Shown here one piece after another: positions 13,684-17,797 of a stretch of 17,797 nucleotides of DNA. Source of the stretch: JAAFIP01 sp031390175 (GTDB taxonomy: Bacteria; Pseudomonadota; Gammaproteobacteria; Burkholderiales; Burkholderiaceae_C); the NCBI GenBank assembly GCA_031390175.1, contig JANMTF010000026.1:1-17797 (forward strand), read 5' to 3'. Numbering within the stretch: the first letter of the stretch is position 1; every line of letters starts with the position of its first letter. The notes under the pieces are model-generated. The model made no database searches, was not told where the DNA came from, and saw only the letters and a program-made list of their open reading frames with translations. The translations under genes were made by a program, and so were the position numbers.

Positions 13684-16059
13684 ATGCATGATTCCCTGTC
13701 AGCCGACATGCTGCAGAAAATACACGCCTACTGGCGCGCTGCCAACTACCTCTCGGTGGGGCAAATTTACCTGCAAGACAACGCGTTGCTGGATGTACCG
13801 CTCACGCTAGCGCACGTCAAGCCGCGCTTGCTGGGTCACTGGGGCACAACACCTGGACTGAACCTCATCTATGTTCATTTGAATCGCTTGATCCAACAGC
13901 AACGCCTGAACATGATGTACATCATGGGCCCAGGTCATGGCGGGCCAGGCATCGTGGCGAACTCGTATCTGGAAGGCTCCTACACCGAGCGCTATCCTGC
14001 CATTGAGCGCAATCGCGATGGTTTGCAGCGGCTGTTTCGACAGTTCTCCTGGCCGGGAGGTATTTCCAGCCACGTTTCACCCGAGATACCCGGCTCCATT
14101 CACGAAGGCGGCGAGTTGGGCTACGCCTTGGTGCATGCCTATGGCGCTGCGTTTGACAACCCGGATTTGATTGTTGCCTGTGTCATTGGCGACGGTGAAG
14201 CTGAGACCGGCGCTCTGGCGACCAGTTGGCATTCCAACAAGTTCTTGAATCCGAAGGGCGACGGTGCGGTGCTGCCCATTCTCCATCTCAACGGTTATAA
14301 AATCGCCAACCCCACGGTGCTGGCGCGGATCAGCCGCGAGGAGTTGACCGACTTGATGCGCGGATACGGCCATGAACCGTTTTTTGTGGAGGGCGACGAC
14401 CCGATGCTGGTGCACCAAAGCTTGGCGGGTACCCTGGATACGGCTTTGGCACAGATTCAGCAGATTCAAAACAAGGCACGGTCGGCGCCGGCCAGTGACA
14501 ACATCGAGCGGCCACGCTGGCCGATGATCGTGCTGCGCACACCCAAGGGATGGACGGGCCCAAAATTTGTCGATGGCAAACCGGTTGAAGGTACTTGGCG
14601 TTCGCACCAGGTGCCGATTGCTGACTTCAAAACGCCCGAACACTTGCAACAACTCGAAGACTGGCTCAAGAGCTACCGACCAAAAGAGCTGTTTGACGAA
14701 GCGGGCACATTGCGCGGTGAGCTGGCCGCGCTTGCGCCCAGCGGCAATCTTCGCATGGGCTGCAACCCCCATGCCAACGGCGGCGGCTTGTTGCGCGATT
14801 TGATCATGCCCAATTTCCGCGACTATGCAGTGGCGGTGCCAAAGCCCGGTAGCGTGGACGCCGAGGCCACGCGCGTCATGGGCGGGTGGCTACGCGATGT
14901 GATGAAGCGCAATCTGAGCGCCCACAACTTCAGGATTTTTGGCCCGGACGAGACCGCCTCCAACCGCCTGGATGCGGTTTATGCCGTCACTGGCAAAGCC
15001 TGGATGGCAGACGTCGAGGACAACGATACCAACCTCAGCCAGCAAGGCCGGGTGATGGACGTATTGAGCGAGCACCTGTGCCAGGGCTGGCTTGAAGGCT
15101 ACTTGTTGACCGGGCGCCACGGCCTGTTCTCGTGTTACGAGGCCTTCATCCACATCATCGATTCGATGTTCAACCAGCACGCTAAATGGCTGAAGGTGAG
15201 CCAGCACATTGCCTGGCGCGAGCCGATTGCGTCGCTGAACTATTTGCTCACCTCGCATGTCTGGCGGCAAGACCACAACGGCTTTTCGCACCAAGACCCA
15301 GGCTTCATAGACCATGTGGTGAACAAAAAATCTGAAATCGTGCGCATCTACCTACCACCCGATGCCAACTGCCTGCTGTCTGTCACTGACCACTGCCTGC
15401 GCAGCCGTAACTATGTCAATGTGATCATCGCTGGCAAACAGCCCCAAGCGCAATGGCTGGACATGGACGCTGCGGTGCGCCACTGCACGGTGGGCGCCAG
15501 CGTCTGGGAGTGGGCCAGCCACGGCGGTGCACAAAGCAAGGCCGACCCCGATGTGGTGATTGCCTGCGCGGGCGACGTGCCCACACTCGAAGCGCTGGCT
15601 GCCGTGACCCTGTTGCGTGCCTATGTGCCCGGCATCCGCATCCGCTTTGTCAACGTGGTGGATTTGATGGTGCTACAGAGCGCGTCTGATCATCCGCACG
15701 GCCTGCACGATGATGATTTTGACGCGCTTTTCACGCAAGACAAACCGGTGATTTTTGCCTTTCATGGCTATCCCGCACTAATTCATAAACTAACCTACCG
15801 CCGCCGCAACCATAGCAACATGCACGTGCGAGGCTACAACGAAGAGGGCACCACCACCACCGCCTTTGATATGGTGGTTTTGAACAAGCTTGACCGCTAT
15901 CAGTTGGCGCTGGATGCCATCACGAGAATTCCACGCTTTGAGAACTTGGTCGCAGCCGAAACCGCGCGCCACCACAGCAGCATTGAGCAACATAAACGCT
16001 ACATCCGCACGCACGGCGACGACATGCCCGAAGTCAAGGACTGGCGTTGGAGCCCATAG
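13684..16059 (+). CDS. xfp: Xylulose-5-phosphate/fructose-6-phosphate phosphoketolase
   Basis: A 791-residue cytosolic, thiamine diphosphate-dependent phosphoketolase, full length for the family (about 790-830). It cleaves xylulose 5-phosphate (and usually fructose 6-phosphate) with phosphate to acetyl phosphate plus glyceraldehyde 3-phosphate (or erythrose 4-phosphate). Visible family motifs: GHWGTTPGLNLIYVHLNRLI (51-70) with an active-site His; IMGPGHGGPGIVANSYLEGS (80-99) with a second; SWPGGISSHVSPEIPGSIHE (122-141); EGGELGYALVHAYGAAFDNP (141-160); and the ThDP/Mg site GDGEAETGALATSWHSNKFL (169-188). The C-terminal third includes VMDVLSEHLCQGWLEGY and LTYRRRNHSNMHVRGYNEEG. It is the first gene of a set with a gnd remnant, a HAD phosphatase and transaldolase, all concerned with sugar phosphates; a 127-nt gap separates it from the gnd remnant. 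Confidence 0.97.
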   Translation: MHDSLSADMLQKIHAYWRAANYLSVGQIYLQDNALLDVPLTLAHVKPRLLGHWGTTPGLNLIYVHLNRLIQQQRLNMMYIMGPGHGGPGIVANSYLEGSYTERYPAIERNRDGLQRLFRQFSWPGGISSHVSPEIPGSIHEGGELGYALVHAYGAAFDNPDLIVACVIGDGEAETGALATSWHSNKFLNPKGDGAVLPILHLNGYKIANPTVLARISREELTDLMRGYGHEPFFVEGDDPMLVHQSLAGTLDTALAQIQQIQNKARSAPASDNIERPRWPMIVLRTPKGWTGPKFVDGKPVEGTWRSHQVPIADFKTPEHLQQLEDWLKSYRPKELFDEAGTLRGELAALAPSGNLRMGCNPHANGGGLLRDLIMPNFRDYAVAVPKPGSVDAEATRVMGGWLRDVMKRNLSAHNFRIFGPDETASNRLDAVYAVTGKAWMADVEDNDTNLSQQGRVMDVLSEHLCQGWLEGYLLTGRHGLFSCYEAFIHIIDSMFNQHAKWLKVSQHIAWREPIASLNYLLTSHVWRQDHNGFSHQDPGFIDHVVNKKSEIVRIYLPPDANCLLSVTDHCLRSRNYVNVIIAGKQPQAQWLDMDAAVRHCTVGASVWEWASHGGAQSKADPDVVIACAGDVPTLEALAAVTLLRAYVPGIRIRFVNVVDLMVLQSASDHPHGLHDDDFDALFTQDKPVIFAFHGYPALIHKLTYRRRNHSNMHVRGYNEEGTTTTAFDMVVLNKLDRYQLALDAITRIPRFENLVAAETARHHSSIEQHKRYIRTHGDDMPEVKDWRWSP

Positions 16060-16116
16060 TCCCATGACGAAGCGCACAACCGGCTCGCCCACAACCCAGA
16101 CAACGCGGCGGCTTCG

Positions 16117-16133
16117 CGCTGCATGGTGCAGCG
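16117..16133 (+). other. Short perfect hairpin between xfp and the gnd remnant
   Basis: CGCTGCA (16117-16123) pairs perfectly with TGCAGCG (16127-16133) around TGG. There is no T-run after it, so it does not look like an intrinsic terminator. It could be an mRNA processing or stability element that uncouples xfp from the downstream genes. Confidence 0.45.
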
Positions 16134-16186
16134 TGACAGCGATCGACATACATCAGACGACAGATCAGTACACCAGGAGAATTGAC

Positions 16187-16279
16187 ATGAAAATTGCAAT
16201 GATTGGCTTGGGCCGAATGGGCGGAAACATGGTTCGCCGTTTGCTCGCCAAGGGCCACGACTGCGTTGTCCACTCATGA
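16187..16279 (+). pseudogene. gnd: N-terminal remnant of 6-phosphogluconate dehydrogenase, now a 30-codon ORF
   Basis: The ATG at 16187 has an excellent Shine-Dalgarno (AGGAG 16175-16179, 7-nt spacer). It opens a reading frame that starts MKIAMIGLGRMGGNMVRRLL, continues to GHDCVVHS and stops at 16277-16279. This is the beginning of the NAD(P)-binding Rossmann fold (GLGRMG = GxGxxG) of a decarboxylating 6-phosphogluconate dehydrogenase of the short (about 300-residue) type. The rest of the enzyme, including all catalytic residues, is missing: the HAD gene begins on the overlapping ATGA. The most likely explanation is an internal deletion of gnd. The remnant cannot be an enzyme but may still be translated as a leader peptide coupled to the HAD gene. 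An intact gnd in this position (xfp-gnd-HAD-tal) would be a sensible operon. Confidence 0.85.
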
Positions 16280-16986
16280 CTGCACTGCAAGACACGGTGT
16301 TTTTGATCGATGTAGACAATACCCTGCTCGACAACGACCAGGTCATCGCTGACCTGCGCGCCCACCTTGCGCAGGAATTTGGCACCTTCTGTGCGGGCCA
16401 CTATTGGGCGCACTTCGAGACTTTGCGCGAGGAACTTGGATATGCTGACTATCTGGGCGCGCTGCAGCGTTACCGCCTCAACCCCGGGCACGGGCACGCA
16501 CACGGGGACGATGACGGCTCACGCCTGCTGCAGATGTCAAGCTACCTGATTAACTACCCGTTCGCCACCCGCCTCTACAGCGGCGCGCTGGAGGTGATAG
16601 CGCGCCTGAACACCTTGGGCCGTACCGTCATTCTCTCGGACGGCGACGTGGTTTTTCAGCCGCGCAAGGTGCAGCGCTCGGGCCTGTGGGATGCCGTGGC
16701 GGGGCGCGTGCTGATCTATATCCACAAGGAGCACCAGCTTGACGCGGTGCAACGCCATTACCCGGCGCAGCACTATGTGATGGTGGACGACAAACTGAGG
16801 GTGCTTGCCGCGATGAAAAGCGTCATGGCCCATAGACTGACCACCGTGTTCCCGCGACAAGGCCACTATGCACTCGACCCCACCGTGGTTGCTGCCTACC
16901 CATCGGCCGATCTCAGCCTGGAGCGTATTGGTGACCTGCTGGATGTTGACATTCCCAATATCCTGGCGCTCAAGGAGACACGATGA
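16276..16986 (+). CDS. HAD family hydrolase, probable sugar-phosphate phosphatase
   Basis: A 236-residue cytosolic HAD-superfamily protein. Motif I is FLIDVDNTLLDND (9-21) with nucleophile D12 and acid/base D14. Motif II is ILSDGD (119-124) with S121. Motif III is K151 in IYIHKEHQ. Motif IV is MVDDK (169-173) with D171 and D172. The helical insertion between motifs I and II (about 20-105) is of the C1-cap type. The substrate is not determined by these motifs; the neighbours (phosphoketolase, gnd remnant, transaldolase) make a sugar phosphate or a damaged pathway intermediate plausible. The ATG overlaps the gnd remnant stop (ATGA) and its own stop overlaps the transaldolase ATG (ATGA), so translation of all three frames is probably coupled. 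No independent Shine-Dalgarno is obvious. Confidence 0.92.
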   Translation: MTALQDTVFLIDVDNTLLDNDQVIADLRAHLAQEFGTFCAGHYWAHFETLREELGYADYLGALQRYRLNPGHGHAHGDDDGSRLLQMSSYLINYPFATRLYSGALEVIARLNTLGRTVILSDGDVVFQPRKVQRSGLWDAVAGRVLIYIHKEHQLDAVQRHYPAQHYVMVDDKLRVLAAMKSVMAHRLTTVFPRQGHYALDPTVVAAYPSADLSLERIGDLLDVDIPNILALKETR

Positions 16987-17797
16987 ACCACAACACCCAA
17001 AAACTCCATAACCTTGGGCAACGCCTCTGGCTGGACAACATCACCCGGGAGCTGCTGACCAGTGGGACACTGGCGCGCTACATCGCCGAGCTGTCAGTGA
17101 CCGGGCTGACGTCCAACCCGACCATTTTTGAGCAGGCGATCAGCAAAAGCAGCGTCTACGACGAAGCCATCCAAAAGCTGGCCGGCCAAGGTTTGACTGT
17201 GGAAGGCATCTTCTTCGCTGTGGCGCTGCAAGACCTGACGCAGGCCGCCGATCTGTTCAGGCCGATCTTTGACAAAAGTGCAGGTTCTGATGGTTGGGTC
17301 TCGCTTGAAGTCTCGCCGCTGCTCGCCAAAGACACGGCAGGTACTGTCAAAGCCGCCCTGCAACTACAGGCGCAGGCGGCGATCCCTAACCTCTTCATCA
17401 AAATTCCTGGGTCGCCTGAAGGCATTGCAGCCATCGAGCAGTCCATCTTCAAGGGCGTTCCCGTCAATGTGACCTTGCTGTTCTCGCGGGAACACTATAT
17501 GGCAGCTGCCCAGGCGTATTTGCGGGGCATTGAGCGGCGGGTCGCTGCCGGGCTCAACCCCCGTGTGGAATCGGTAGCGTCGATGTTCGTCAGCCGCTGG
17601 GACACCAGTGTGAAGGACGAAATTTCGCCCCCATTTCACAACCGGCTGGGCATTGCCATGGCCATGCGAACCTACCGGGCCTACCGCAATGTGCTTGCGT
17701 CCCCTCGCTGGAAAAAATTGGCGCAGGCTGGCGCAGCACCCCAGCGGCTGCTTTGGGCGAGCACGGGTACGAAAGATGCGGCGGCCCCCGACACGCT
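16983..17797 (+). CDS. tal: Transaldolase, 3' part cut off by the window end
   Basis: The first 271 codons of a transaldolase, open to the window edge. The enzyme transfers a dihydroxyacetone unit between sedoheptulose 7-phosphate and glyceraldehyde 3-phosphate in the non-oxidative pentose phosphate pathway. Family motifs: LWLDNITRELLTSGTL (15-30) with D18; VTGLTSNPTIFEQAI (39-53) with N45; VSLEVSPLLAKDT (106-118); the Schiff-base lysine K140 in NLFIKIPGSPEG; NVTLLFS (162-168); SVASMFVSRWD (197-207); and RLLWASTGTKD (255-265). This is the longer transaldolase type (about 370 residues, as in actinobacteria and many betaproteobacteria). In some bacteria it is fused to glucose-6-phosphate isomerase, and the missing 3' end would decide that. 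The ATG overlaps the HAD stop by ATGA. Confidence 0.95.
   Translation, partial: MNHNTQKLHNLGQRLWLDNITRELLTSGTLARYIAELSVTGLTSNPTIFEQAISKSSVYDEAIQKLAGQGLTVEGIFFAVALQDLTQAADLFRPIFDKSAGSDGWVSLEVSPLLAKDTAGTVKAALQLQAQAAIPNLFIKIPGSPEGIAAIEQSIFKGVPVNVTLLFSREHYMAAAQAYLRGIERRVAAGLNPRVESVASMFVSRWDTSVKDEISPPFHNRLGIAMAMRTYRAYRNVLASPRWKKLAQAGAAPQRLLWASTGTKDAAAPDT

Noticed and set aside
14077..14772. Minus-strand open frame (231 codons) inside xfp
   Set aside because: It lies entirely opposite a highly conserved phosphoketolase segment and has no ribosome binding site.
15890..16186. Upstream extension of the gnd-remnant frame into the end of xfp
   Set aside because: The extended frame overlaps conserved xfp C-terminal codons in another frame and lacks a start signal; the strong Shine-Dalgarno and conserved MKIAMIGLG start lie at 16187.

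Overview
The window looks like chromosomal DNA of a betaproteobacterium in Burkholderiales, most likely Comamonadaceae (Rhodoferax/Polaromonas-like). This rests on the near-E. coli-like OmpR/EnvZ pair, several families common in that group (DUF6929-like, DUF1993, SIMPL, ACGGGG-type lipoproteins) and a short dispersed repeat with core GCGGGAGCAGCTA. No database was searched. The family names come from motifs read in the translations.

Layout. 1-384 is relatively AT-rich and has no convincing gene. 385-3528 carries four plus-strand single genes: a Tat-type Rieske protein, a pirin, a secreted FKBP-type prolyl isomerase and a DUF1993 protein. They are separated by dispersed repeats and a hairpin. 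3722-4171 encodes a small two-helix membrane protein behind a perfect 14-bp palindrome. It converges on the minus-strand ompR-envZ operon (6438 down to 4168), and the two 3' ends overlap by 4 nt. Divergent from ompR are a small exported protein (6685-6999) and a SIMPL-domain exported protein (7110-7823) that ends at a strong terminator. Facing it is a minus-strand lipoprotein (9445 down to 7919) with a long Thr-rich, repeat-encoded linker and a DUF5666-like C-terminus.

9849-12082 holds a tight two-gene unit: a radical SAM enzyme with a second, C-terminal cysteine set, and a DUF547 lipoprotein whose ATG overlaps the radical SAM stop codon. This pair is the best candidate in the window for an uncharacterised system. 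It is followed by a 35-bp inverted repeat pair (12199-12394) and a DUF6929-like gene (12504-13442).

13684-17797 is a carbohydrate-metabolism operon: phosphoketolase (xfp), a 30-codon remnant of 6-phosphogluconate dehydrogenase (gnd), a HAD-family phosphatase and a transaldolase cut by the window end. The last three reading frames are linked by ATGA overlaps. Together they suggest a phosphoketolase/non-oxidative pentose phosphate module whose gnd gene has been lost by internal deletion, leaving what now acts as a leader ORF for the HAD gene. No tRNA, rRNA, CRISPR array, transposase or prophage gene was seen.
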